From Acidobacteriaceae bacterium (GTDB taxonomy: Bacteria > Acidobacteriota > Terriglobia > Terriglobales > Acidobacteriaceae), in NCBI GenBank assembly GCA_030044455.1, contig JASHVU010000315.1, forward strand, positions 1 through 11,224: a stretch of DNA of 11,224 bases. The letters are read 5' to 3'. Made by a program: the position numbers and the translations under genes. The notes below the pieces were generated by a model, which worked only from the letters and a program-made list of their open reading frames with translations, made no database searches and was not told the origin of the DNA. Positions 1 to 6,927 of the stretch are shown piece after piece (position 1 is the stretch's first letter; the number at the start of each line of letters is the position of its first letter).

Positions 1-292
1 TCGCCTCCGCTTCCCCAGCCGGCCTCATCGTCTCTCTATCAACTCCCGTTCGTCCAGCAAATCCAAGCGAACGGCATACAGGGAAATTCCAAACTGTCTC
101 ACTCAAGGGGTTCACCCCACCGCTGGACTCGCTTGTCAACACATCACCTGTCGTCTTCCTTTTCTATCCCTATTATTCCAAAAGGCTTAAATCACCCATC
201 CTTTTTGCCGTTTAATTCACCCACCTGTTCTATTCTGAATGCAGATAACGATTTTTGGGGATGGAGTTCGGGGACTTCCAGATCCTAAAACA

Positions 293-350
293 ATGAAAAC
301 AATAGACATGGCCGCCAAGTCCACCCTCGATCGCGATGAAAACAATAGAC
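293..350 (+). repeat. 15-bp direct repeat pair, period 43 bp
   Basis: ATGAAAACAATAGAC occurs identically at 293-307 and 336-350, with 28 bp between the copies. It is AT-rich in a GC-rich surrounding. Each copy begins with ATG, but the reading frames after them are short, so this looks like an intergenic repeat rather than a small gene. Its function is unknown. Confidence 0.7.
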
Positions 351-364
351 TTTGAGACTTTTGG

Positions 365-427
365 CAGGGGCCGGGGGTATCGGATAGGGGGGGAGGGTCG
401 GGGGTATCGGATAGGCGGGGTAAGGGG
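365..427 (+). repeat. G-rich tract with 17-bp direct repeat (possible G-quadruplex)
   Basis: CGGGGGTATCGGATAGG is present exactly at 372-388 and 399-415, a period of 27 bp. The tract contains G-runs at 367-370, 373-377, 387-393, 395-397, 400-404, 417-420 and 424-427. The 387-404 block alone can supply four G-tracts with 1-2 nt loops, which fits a G-quadruplex pattern on the plus strand. It lies 66-128 bp upstream of the CPBP protease start, so it would fall in that gene's promoter or leader. Confidence 0.65.
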
Positions 428-492
428 TAGCCACTCGTGCGGCCGGTGAGAGATGCAGGCTAATCGCGTAACATCAATTCAGCAGAAGCCCA

Positions 493-1548
493 GTGAACGG
501 ACCCCTTCCAAATCACGAACCAACCTCGCCACCAACCGCTGAACTCTTTGCCCTTTCTTCTGAGCCCGAGCAGGACATCCGTTGGATCTTTTTCGGTAAG
601 AGTGGAATTCGCGCCGGATGGGGCATCGCGCTCTTTGTCCTCACGATCATTGCCTCCGCCTACTGCGTCAGCGGGGTGGTCGGGTTCCTCTTAAATCCGG
701 CACACGACGCAAACATCGCACCGATGTCTCCCCGTGCTGGATTGGTCTTTGAATCCATTCAGTTGCTCGTAATCGTCATCGCTACTGTCGTCCTTGCGCT
801 CGTCGAACGCAAATCGCTCTTCGCCTATGGCTTTCAGGGCGCACATCGCGCCTTGCGCTTCTTCTCAGGGCTCTTCTGGGGCTTCATTGCCATCTCCGCT
901 CTCGTCTTTGTTCTTTTTGAATCCGGCTTCCTCGCCTTCGATGGCCAATCGCTTCATGGCATGTCCATCCTGAAGTACGCCGTCGAATGGGGACTCGTTT
1001 TTCTGCTCGTCGGCCTGTGCGAAGAATCGCTGCTGCGCGGCTATCTGCAATTCACTTTCACCCGCGGCGTCGGCTTCTGGTGGGGTGCGCTGCTTCTTTC
1101 CTTCTTCTTCGGCTTCGGTCATCACGGCAACCCCGGTGAATCTCCTGTCGGCCTGTTTGCCGCCGGAGCCATCGGCCTGGTCTTCTGCCTCAGCATCTGG
1201 TACACCGGCTCGCTCTGGTGGGCCGTCGGATTCCACGCAGCCTGGGACTGGGGCGAGTCCTACTTCTACGGCACCCGCGACAGCGGCCTCATCGCCCGGG
1301 GACATCTCTTCGCAGAACATCCTCTCGGCAAGCTCCTCTGGAGCGGCGGACTCACCGGCCCTGAAGGCAGTCTGTATATCATTCCGCTCGTTCTTATCGT
1401 GGCCTTGTGCATGTGGGCCTGGTGGGGACGCCGCGTCCATTCCCCGTTCGCTGACTCGGGATGGCGTCCTGCATGGAGCCGCGAACCCACTGCCATGGTC
1501 ACTGAAGCCAATAGCGATTTAGAAGAAAGCGCGCCCGAGCACATCTGA
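493..1548 (+). CDS. CPBP-family intramembrane metalloprotease (CAAX/Abi-type)
   Basis: This 351-residue polytopic membrane protein carries the three motif blocks of the CPBP (CAAX protease and bacteriocin-processing, 'Abi') family. These are the EExxxR motif (E177, E178, R182 in CEESLLRG), a second block FGFGHHGN (H210/H211), and a third block FHAAWDW (H248, D252). In this family the Glu and His residues form the active site inside the membrane, where it cleaves substrate proteins. Hydrophobic segments lie near residues 42-66, 84-104, 121-143, 160-176, 193-209, 218-236 and 295-312. The first ~35 residues are polar and probably cytoplasmic. The GTG start at 493 has only a weak purine-rich stretch (agcagaag) upstream, so the exact start is uncertain. 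The substrate is unknown: bacterial members include bacteriocin-immunity and protein-processing enzymes, and the neighbours do not point to either. It converges on the peroxidase gene with 28 bp between stop codons. Confidence 0.92.
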   Translation: MNGPLPNHEPTSPPTAELFALSSEPEQDIRWIFFGKSGIRAGWGIALFVLTIIASAYCVSGVVGFLLNPAHDANIAPMSPRAGLVFESIQLLVIVIATVVLALVERKSLFAYGFQGAHRALRFFSGLFWGFIAISALVFVLFESGFLAFDGQSLHGMSILKYAVEWGLVFLLVGLCEESLLRGYLQFTFTRGVGFWWGALLLSFFFGFGHHGNPGESPVGLFAAGAIGLVFCLSIWYTGSLWWAVGFHAAWDWGESYFYGTRDSGLIARGHLFAEHPLGKLLWSGGLTGPEGSLYIIPLVLIVALCMWAWWGRRVHSPFADSGWRPAWSREPTAMVTEANSDLEESAPEHI

Positions 1549-1576
1549 CTCGCGAATTTGCTCACTTGCCGCTTCT

Positions 1577-2521
1577 TTATTCCGCCGATCTCCGCCGCCT
1601 GCCGCTCAACAGATAAATCGCCGCCCGCAACTCCAGCAGCGGATCAGCTGATGCCTCAATCCCATCCACACGCGGAATCGGATCGAAAATAATGTGCTTC
1701 TGCTGCGCCAGTGAATCTGGCAGCACCTCGGTCAACTCCAGGCGGCCAAACTCCAACAGCTCGCGGCTCTCCGGCCAATGCACGGTCGCATCATCCACCG
1801 TGTCCCCCGGATCGGCAATCTGAACCAGTATCCTGAATCGAACCGGCTCTTTCGCCACGCACTCCGCAAGTTCGTTGAAGTGATAGTCTGCCGCGATCCC
1901 CGCAACCTGCTCATCGGTCAGGTAGTCGTTCCCCCGCTCCGGCACAATGCGATACCGCCCGTACCGCGTCTCCCCACCCGCGTTGGTGAATGCAAAAGCT
2001 GTCACGGCATAGTAAGTTTGGCGCGCCAGGCTCGTGGGAAATGGCTTGGGCGCCTGCACAAAGGCCAGCGCCGCCGGATGCGAGCCCAGGAATTTCTCCA
2101 CCGGCTTCGGCGAAGGCACATCGGCGCCGCTGGCCACCACCGCCCGCAAGAATTCCAGAAACTCGTAGCCATCCCTGGTCGGAAACCCATTTGTCGAGTG
2201 ACTCACGATATCGGTGTGCACATGCTCCGCTAGATTGAAGCGTATTGCCATCCCTCGCGGATTGGCGTCGGCCACATTGTCAGGTATCTGCGGCAGCCCG
2301 GTCGAATTCGAAAATCGCACCGTAACCGGCGTCGACTCGCGGACCACATGCGGAGCCTTGGTCAACTTCTGCGCCCCGGCCGCCGGCTTAAAGCTCCCCG
2401 TCAGCATCAGCCCTTTTGCGTGCGCCGCCCGGTATCCGTTATGCAGACCAAACATCTGGTCAAATTGCGCCAACAGATCCCGGGCCAGCGCAACCACTCG
2501 TTCGTCATTCGGCAATGGCAT
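1577..2521 (-). CDS. Small catalase-like haem peroxidase (SrpA/mini-catalase type)
   Basis: This is a 314-residue member of the catalase-related family, much shorter than classical catalases (about 480 residues or more). Visible catalase-core features, in order, are the distal-side His34 in HAKGLMLTGSF, the VRFSNSTG strand (66-75), the NPRGMAIRF block (87-95), the distal Asn111 in NGFPTRDGYEF, and a C-terminal DPLLELRAAIYLLSGRRRR segment. Arg299 and Tyr303 in that segment fit the RxxxY proximal haem-ligand pattern. The expected role is haem-dependent peroxide breakdown or peroxidase activity; the small members often work more as peroxidases than as catalases, and this copy's preference is unknown. 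I chose ATG at 2521 because GGAGG lies 9 nt upstream. The open frame extends to 2599 but has no ribosome site there and adds no family sequence. No signal peptide is seen, so it is probably cytoplasmic. It is divergent from the carboxylate-amine ligase and shares its control region. Confidence 0.9.
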   Translation of the reverse strand: MPLPNDERVVALARDLLAQFDQMFGLHNGYRAAHAKGLMLTGSFKPAAGAQKLTKAPHVVRESTPVTVRFSNSTGLPQIPDNVADANPRGMAIRFNLAEHVHTDIVSHSTNGFPTRDGYEFLEFLRAVVASGADVPSPKPVEKFLGSHPAALAFVQAPKPFPTSLARQTYYAVTAFAFTNAGGETRYGRYRIVPERGNDYLTDEQVAGIAADYHFNELAECVAKEPVRFRILVQIADPGDTVDDATVHWPESRELLEFGRLELTEVLPDSLAQQKHIIFDPIPRVDGIEASADPLLELRAAIYLLSGRRRRSAE

Positions 2522-2705
2522 ACTTTCGAACCTCCAGCTTGTGCAGAATACCCTACCAGTTCTCTGATGCAATGATTGTGAATCTCGTGTAACCGGCATT
2601 ACTTACTCCCAAATAACAATCAACCCGCGCCCCAACATCAAAGCTGAAAGCTGACAGCTTGCGGCCCCACGCCGCTACAATGTCCCCAAGCTCATCGGAG
2701 GCTTC
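2522..2705. promoter_or_regulatory. Divergent promoter region with palindrome (2641-2660)
   Basis: This 184-bp stretch separates the divergent peroxidase and carboxylate-amine ligase genes, so both promoters must lie in or near it. It contains AAGCTG (2648-2653), A, CAGCTT (2655-2660), a perfect 13-bp palindrome. A third half-site AAGCTG at 2641-2646 lies in direct orientation 7 bp before the first. The arrangement would suit a dimeric regulator, but no regulator gene is nearby and similar A/G-rich patterns may be common in such genomes. The ligase ribosome site, GGAGG at 2697-2701, is also here. Confidence 0.4.
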
Positions 2706-3812
2706 ATGCGGCCATCCTTCTCGCTCGGCATTGAAGAGGAGTACCAGACCGTCGATCCCGTCACTCGCGACCTGCGCTCGCACATCCAGACTGAAATGCT
2801 GGCCGTCGGCAAGCTGCGCCTGCAGGAACGCGTCAAAGCCGAGATGCACACCTCTGTCGTCGAAGTCGGCACCCGCGTCTGCCGCAACATTCAGGAGGCG
2901 CGCGAAGACATCTACGACCTTCGACGCGAGGTCATCAAGCTGGCCGGCGAGCACGGCCTCGAACTCGTCGCCGGCGCTACGCATCCCTTTGCCGACTGGC
3001 GCACCCAGGAGATCTACCCAGACCCGCGCTATCACCAGGTGGTCAAAGATCTGCAGCTCGTCGCCCGCGCCAACCTCATCTTCGGCCTGCACGTCCACGT
3101 CGGCATCGAAGACCGCGAGGCCGCCATCCGCATCATGAATTCGATGCGCTACTTTCTGCCCCACATCATGGCGCTGGCCACCAACTCACCCTTCTGGCTT
3201 GGCCTCAACACCGGCTACAAGGGCTACCGCGCCAAGGTCTTTGAAAACTTCCCGCGCACCGGCATCCCCGACGCCTTCTCAAGCTACTCCGAGTTCGACA
3301 ACTACGTCAGCCTGCTCGTCCGTACCGGCTGCATCGACAACGCCAAAAAAATCTGGTGGGACATTCGCCCCCATCCCTTCTTCAACACCGTCGAGGTCCG
3401 CGCCTGCGACATACCCCTCCGCGCCGAAGAAACCGTCGCCATCGCTGCGCTCATCCAGGCCACCGCGGCCTATCTCTACCGACTGCACGAGGCCAACCAG
3501 GACTTCCGCCACTACACCCGCTCGCTCATCGCCGAAAACAAGTTCCGCGCCGTCCGCTATGGCCTCGACGGCAAGCTCATCGACTTCGGCAAGCAGCAGG
3601 AGATCCCTCTGCGCGATCTGATCGAAGAGTATCTTGCCATGATCGATCCCGAGGTCGAAGAGCTCGGCAGCCGCGACTCCATCGACACCATCCGCACAAT
3701 TCTGAAGAACGGCACCGGCGCCGACCGCCAGCTCAAGGTCTTCGAGGAAACCAACGGCGACCTCAAATCCGTCGTCGATTACATGGCGCAGGAAACCCGG
3801 GCAGGGCTATAA
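2706..3812 (+). CDS. ybdK: YbdK-family carboxylate-amine ligase (GCS2 glutamate-cysteine ligase-like)
   Basis: This 368-residue ATP-dependent enzyme belongs to the GCS2 superfamily (COG2170 type). The family joins a carboxylate, typically the gamma-carboxyl of glutamate, to an amine such as cysteine. Diagnostic segments are the N-terminal SLGIEEEYQ (E10-E12), EVGTR (E53), the GLHVHVGI strand (H129, H131), the long NSPFWLGLNTGYKGYR block, and RPHPFFNTVEVRACD. These cover the nucleotide, metal and substrate sites known for the family. The length is normal for the YbdK subgroup. The start ATG is supported by GGAGG at 2697-2701, 4 nt upstream, which is tight but usable. The real substrate is unproven: E. 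coli YbdK has only weak glutamate-cysteine ligase activity, and other relatives act in ergothioneine or other pathways. Divergence from a peroxide-degrading enzyme fits a redox link, but that is inference. The protein should be cytoplasmic. Confidence 0.92.
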   Translation: MRPSFSLGIEEEYQTVDPVTRDLRSHIQTEMLAVGKLRLQERVKAEMHTSVVEVGTRVCRNIQEAREDIYDLRREVIKLAGEHGLELVAGATHPFADWRTQEIYPDPRYHQVVKDLQLVARANLIFGLHVHVGIEDREAAIRIMNSMRYFLPHIMALATNSPFWLGLNTGYKGYRAKVFENFPRTGIPDAFSSYSEFDNYVSLLVRTGCIDNAKKIWWDIRPHPFFNTVEVRACDIPLRAEETVAIAALIQATAAYLYRLHEANQDFRHYTRSLIAENKFRAVRYGLDGKLIDFGKQQEIPLRDLIEEYLAMIDPEVEELGSRDSIDTIRTILKNGTGADRQLKVFEETNGDLKSVVDYMAQETRAGL

Positions 3813-3896
3813 CCGCGTTTGTGCCGGCCCCGCTGCGTCAGGACGAAACTGAGAATCGCCCCCTGGTCCTCAGTCCACACTTTGCAACAAAAACAG

Positions 3897-3962
3897 GTTG
3901 TCATCCTGAGCGGAGATTGGCGCGGAGTTCGCGCCAATCGTAGTCGAAGGACCTGCGGTTGT
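3897..3962. repeat. REP-like dispersed intergenic repeat with 10-bp hairpin
   Basis: GATTGGCGCG (3915-3924) and CGCGCCAATC (3930-3939) form a perfect 10-bp stem with loop gagtt. The stem is framed by 'gtcatcctgagcgga' on the left and 'tagtcgaaggacctgcggtt' on the right. From memory, this 'tcctgagcg … cgaaggacctgcgg' frame with a variable middle recurs between genes in many Acidobacteriota; I cannot search to confirm it. There is no T-tract, so it is not a canonical terminator, but it lies just after the ligase and before the convergent MEDS gene and may still block transcripts. Confidence 0.6.
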
Positions 3963-3995
3963 TCTTCAACCAACCTCCGATCCCCCCAACGCGCC

Positions 3996-4634
3996 TTATT
4001 CCCCACCACCCAGCCGGCAAAGGTCTTCGATTGCGGAGTCGAGATTCGTAATCGTCAGATTCCCGTGCGCAAACAACGGCCGCCGCACATAGTACGGATT
4101 CACCATCGATAGCGTCTCGTTCACGAAAAGTGAGGTATGCGACTCGAGTCCGTCACGCATGATCTCGCGCGGCAACGCATCGGTGTTGTATTGGCAAATT
4201 CCCGACAAAGTGGCTCGTCTGTGGAACAGTTCTTCGAGCCGCCATTCATATTCCAGAAGGCTCTTGAAATCCTTGTGCGGCCCAAACTCCCAGCTCATAT
4301 CGCCGCTCGCCCACAGTCCGCGATAGCCGTCGTTCAATGCCCCGTCAATCGCTTCTTCCAGCGTCTTGAGCATGCGATCCGCGTCGAAGCGCCCATTGAC
4401 CAAGTGGTCCTGCCCAGGCATCAGCACCAGGCTGCCCTGCGCGCGCTCCTGCGCAACATCCACTCCCAACACAGCCAGTTGATTCTGTAGGGCGGCCAGC
4501 ATCGACGGGCTGTTCAGGTGAACACACCGGTGGTGCTCATACAGTTTCTTGAGCGTTTGCGCCGCCAGCCCCGGCAGTTGCTGCTCGGGCGAACCACTGT
4601 AAATCAGGCATTGATGACGTGCCGGGGAAACCAT
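3996..4634 (-). CDS. MEDS-domain (DcmR-type sensory) protein, stand-alone
   Basis: This protein of about 212 residues matches the MEDS domain (methanogen/methylotroph DcmR sensory domain) over nearly its whole length. It begins with ARHQCLIYSG (5-14), continues through an alpha/beta RecA-like pattern with GSLVLMPG and FDADRMLKTLEEAI, then GLWASGDMSWEFG (D112, W115, E116), and the LLEYEWRLEELF helix. MEDS domains normally sense small molecules and are often joined to DNA-binding or histidine-kinase modules. None is attached here, so any output must go through a partner. The start is uncertain. ATG at 4634 sits just before the conserved domain but has no good ribosome site. The frame continues to a TTG at 4706, and strong AGGAGG/AAGGAG stretches lie inside that extension without a well-spaced start. 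It lies 115 bp downstream of the DUF3443 gene in the same direction and could be read through from it. Confidence 0.85.
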   Translation of the reverse strand: MVSPARHQCLIYSGSPEQQLPGLAAQTLKKLYEHHRCVHLNSPSMLAALQNQLAVLGVDVAQERAQGSLVLMPGQDHLVNGRFDADRMLKTLEEAIDGALNDGYRGLWASGDMSWEFGPHKDFKSLLEYEWRLEELFHRRATLSGICQYNTDALPREIMRDGLESHTSLFVNETLSMVNPYYVRRPLFAHGNLTITNLDSAIEDLCRLGGGE

Positions 4635-4749
4635 CAAAATCAATCTACACGAAATTTTGTCGGGAAAGAATCTCCTTGAAAAACCTCCTCTGGGAACAAC
4701 CGCCAACGCTCAGCGCCATAGCTCAAAAAACATTCCCGGTAACCACAAC

Positions 4750-6060
4750 TCAATACGCCCACCACGGGGCGGCTGGTGCCCCGGAAGGCACGCTCTGGCC
4801 GTCGATGGAGGTATAGACATTCACCCCATAGAAGAAAGGCAATCCCCAGTCAAAGCCGTAGCCGGTAGGATTCGTGCCAGCCAGGGCGGGTTGAACCGCA
4901 TCGGATGAAGTAGCCATATTGGTGAAAAGATCTTCGGTGTTCGCCACGCTGAAGCTGGTCGACTTCGACGTGCCGTCCTCTCCCTTATTCGTGGCCGAGA
5001 AGCTCTGCGTTACGGATGGGCAATAAAACCCTGAGAGGTCGCCGGCCGCGGTGTTCGACGAGCACTCAGGAATCTTCGGGACATTTGGGAAATAGAGAGC
5101 ATTGGATCCGCTGTCGATAAAACTCCCCGGGCCGGCGCAGGTCGCGGCATTGGTAACGCCGAAAGTCTGGCCATCGAAGACTGTCGTGAATTCATTGCAT
5201 GCCAGCGTGAAGACGCTCGCGCTCGACGAAAGCTGGTTGTTCGATTCCGTACCGATGCCAAAGACCAAAGAGCCGCTCAAGGTGGCCGCGCTACTCGATG
5301 CCGCCGGCAACTCCACAATCACACCGTTATTATCCTTGGCAAAAAGTGCCACCGGATTTGTGACCTGGCTGGTTGTCGCGATGAAGGCAGGACTGCATGC
5401 ACTGCCGCTGCAGGTGTAGTAAGCGGGATAAGGAGGGCTGCTGAGACCAGACGAGGGATCGCAGACGCTCGAGCCGGCATAGAAACAATCAGTCGGCTCC
5501 ACCCCGACACCGAGAATTCCATTCGCCCCGAGGAGATAAGCGGAGTTATCGTTTTCGCTGCTGCCGTTGGAACAACTGGACGGAATGCCGCTCATTGAGC
5601 TGCTGATCACATGAATCGGAACACTGGAGGCGCTTTCCCCTCCTAAAGTTACGTCCGCTTGCTGCACCGGTCCCCACAGATAGGCTCCATCCACAAAGGC
5701 AACACAGTCATAGGCCGCCGATCCATTTGAGGCTTTGTCCGCAGGGAGATTCAAAGATGAGACCTCGGAATCGAATACGCGCAGGCCGGTCGAACCGGTA
5801 TCCACCAACAGGTTGTCGATGGTGACACAATTCGAGGTGCTGCCTGGAGCGCAAATCTTCGCCGAGGCAAATGCGGCATTCTCGTAGACGTAGCCATTCG
5901 CCTGATTTTCTTCTGGCCCGCCGTTGACAGCAATCGCGAGTACATTAGAGCCAGTCGAGGGGCCGGTTGAAGTGGTAGCGCTGCTGCTCTTGACAGAACT
6001 GCCGCAGCCCGCCGCAAACCCTGAACCTATCAACAAAATCGTAAAAAAGACTGCGCGCAC
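4750..6060 (-). CDS. DUF3443-family lipoprotein with pepsin-like aspartic protease signatures
   Basis: I read a 436-residue protein starting at GTG 6060, which has AGGAG 7 nt upstream. From this start the N-terminus is a clean lipoprotein signal (MRAVFFTILLIGSGFAAGC, lipid-acceptor Cys19) followed by a Ser/Thr-rich linker to about residue 38. The longer frame from 6102 would bury the signal. The body matches the DUF3443 family, known mainly from Burkholderia and Acidobacteriota and without an assigned function that I know of. Motifs in order are VDTGSTG (D87), AYLWG (Y127, W129), NGILGVGV (180-187), FIDSGSNALYF (D316), and the C-terminal DWGLPFFYGVNVYTSIDG. This order and spacing resemble the two-lobe pepsin fold: catalytic Asp, flap, ILG, second Asp, lobe-end strand. 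Several Cys residues suggest disulfides, consistent with an extracytoplasmic site. The gene starts 48 bp after the DUF2844 stop and is probably co-transcribed with it. The family call is firm; protease activity is inference. Confidence 0.88.
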   Translation of the reverse strand: MRAVFFTILLIGSGFAAGCGSSVKSSSATTSTGPSTGSNVLAIAVNGGPEENQANGYVYENAAFASAKICAPGSTSNCVTIDNLLVDTGSTGLRVFDSEVSSLNLPADKASNGSAAYDCVAFVDGAYLWGPVQQADVTLGGESASSVPIHVISSSMSGIPSSCSNGSSENDNSAYLLGANGILGVGVEPTDCFYAGSSVCDPSSGLSSPPYPAYYTCSGSACSPAFIATTSQVTNPVALFAKDNNGVIVELPAASSSAATLSGSLVFGIGTESNNQLSSSASVFTLACNEFTTVFDGQTFGVTNAATCAGPGSFIDSGSNALYFPNVPKIPECSSNTAAGDLSGFYCPSVTQSFSATNKGEDGTSKSTSFSVANTEDLFTNMATSSDAVQPALAGTNPTGYGFDWGLPFFYGVNVYTSIDGQSVPSGAPAAPWWAY

Positions 6061-6108
6061 TGGATCACTCCTGCTGCATCGTTCACTGAATTCGTTCACC
6101 AAAGTCGC

Positions 6109-6606
6109 TCACTGGATCTGATCGACCTTCATTGCCGGAGGAAGCAGGTCTGGAATGTAGGCTCGCCCGGAGTGAGCCCGCATGTGACCGCTGGTTTCGA
6201 CCACCAGTCCCTGCTCCTGGATATTGAGCGGACGATGCCCGTACAGCTTCGGTTGCGCCTTACTCGACCGCGCCTGCAAGGCCGCGGAGTACTCCTGAAA
6301 GTACGCTCCCAGAATCTGCTGCATTGGTGGCGGAAACTGCCCGTGCCAGCTGACAGCAAATACCTTGCCTTCCGGCGACACATATTCGTCCACCACCGTG
6401 CCGCCGGGCGCCTGCATCTCATGAATCTCGTAACTATCATGCTCGAAAACCTGGACGCGGGCATTCATTTGGGCTCGATCGGATTCAACGGTGCGGACGT
6501 TGCCGCCAAGTGAAGCGGACGCGGGCAGTGAGAGCCCGAGCAACAGCGCGCCCGCGCCTCCTACACGGAGCCATTGGATGCACTCTTGCTTCCATTGCGC
6601 CAACAC
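6109..6606 (-). CDS. DUF2844-family secreted protein
   Basis: The mature part matches the DUF2844 family: LGGNVRTVESDRAQM, then HEMQAPGGTVVDEYVSPEGKVFAVSWHGQFPP, then QQILGAYFQEY, ending in RAYIPDLLPPAMKVDQIQ. Its function is unknown. I place the start at GTG 6606, giving 165 residues with a signal peptide (hydrophobic core about 15-27, cleavage after A29-S30-A31). The frame is open back to an ATG at 6729, which would add 41 residues including a CSKC motif. Neither start has a good ribosome site, but 6729 would put the hydrophobic segment at residue ~55, too deep for a signal peptide, so the shorter form is preferred with moderate confidence. The protein should be periplasmic or exported. It is the first gene of a leftward pair with the DUF3443 lipoprotein. 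The two families often sit next to each other, which suggests a shared process. Confidence 0.82.
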   Translation of the reverse strand: MLAQWKQECIQWLRVGGAGALLLGLSLPASASLGGNVRTVESDRAQMNARVQVFEHDSYEIHEMQAPGGTVVDEYVSPEGKVFAVSWHGQFPPPMQQILGAYFQEYSAALQARSSKAQPKLYGHRPLNIQEQGLVVETSGHMRAHSGRAYIPDLLPPAMKVDQIQ

Positions 6607-6880
6607 TTTGGCGCATTTCGAGCAGCGCCAATTCCTGGCTCTGAGAGGATGGTCAGATAAACTCGGCTCTTCGCCAGGAAGGGGAGATGAGCGGCATATT
6701 TGCCGCCGGTGGGGGGCCGACAGCGTCATGTTTTTGTTAGACGACAGTGAGACAAGTTCAGGTACGGCGCACTTCGGCGCGACGGGAGCCGATGTTCATC
6801 CTGTGGAATTGTTTCTGAGGATGGCTACAGCCCCTTTTCATTTCATTTCCATAAATTTTCCGTTAATCTCAAAAGAGAAC

Positions 6881-6896
6881 CCCGCAAATCTGCGGG
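6881..6896. promoter_or_regulatory. Small hairpin in the leader of the M29-like gene
   Basis: CCCGCA (6881-6886) and TGCGGG (6891-6896) form a 6-bp GC-rich stem with loop aatc, 31 bp before the aminopeptidase ATG. On the plus strand it has no T-tract. On the minus strand it is followed by a mixed 'gttctctttt', a poor terminator-like tail, but no leftward gene ends here. It may be a leader structure or a remnant; its function is not evident. Confidence 0.35.
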
Positions 6897-6927
6897 CTTC
6901 GCTTCCAGGGGAGTTTTGAGCCTGCGC

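Larger units (their letters stand above)
1..492. other. Intergenic region without a supported gene
   Basis: No convincing gene is visible here. The first ~190-285 bases are pyrimidine-rich and stay open in all three plus frames: frame 1 stops at 286-288, and frames 2 and 3 stop earlier. None gives a recognisable protein, and the frame-1 reading is dominated by Ser and Pro, as expected from composition. A truncated 3' end of a gene entering from the left in frame 3 cannot be excluded. The right half holds two sets of short direct repeats and a G-rich tract, listed separately. The promoter of the downstream CPBP gene should lie here, but I cannot pick a convincing -35/-10 pair. Confidence 0.5.

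Noticed and set aside
107..118. GGGGttcaCCCC hairpin
   Set aside because: A 4-bp stem in a compositionally biased region, with no T-tract or flanking structure, is not distinguishable from chance.
1..288. Open plus-strand frames that might be the 3' end of a gene truncated by the window
   Set aside because: All three plus frames are open because the stretch is pyrimidine-rich. None shows a recognisable motif or consistent codon bias, so no CDS is called.
865..1440. Long minus-strand open frame antisense to the CPBP gene
   Set aside because: It lies wholly opposite a gene with clear CPBP motifs and has an Ala/Glu/Gly-rich shadow composition.
3846..3875. ACTGAG…CTCAGT inverted repeat after the carboxylate-amine ligase, considered as its terminator
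   Set aside because: The 6-bp stem has a long loop and no T-tract.
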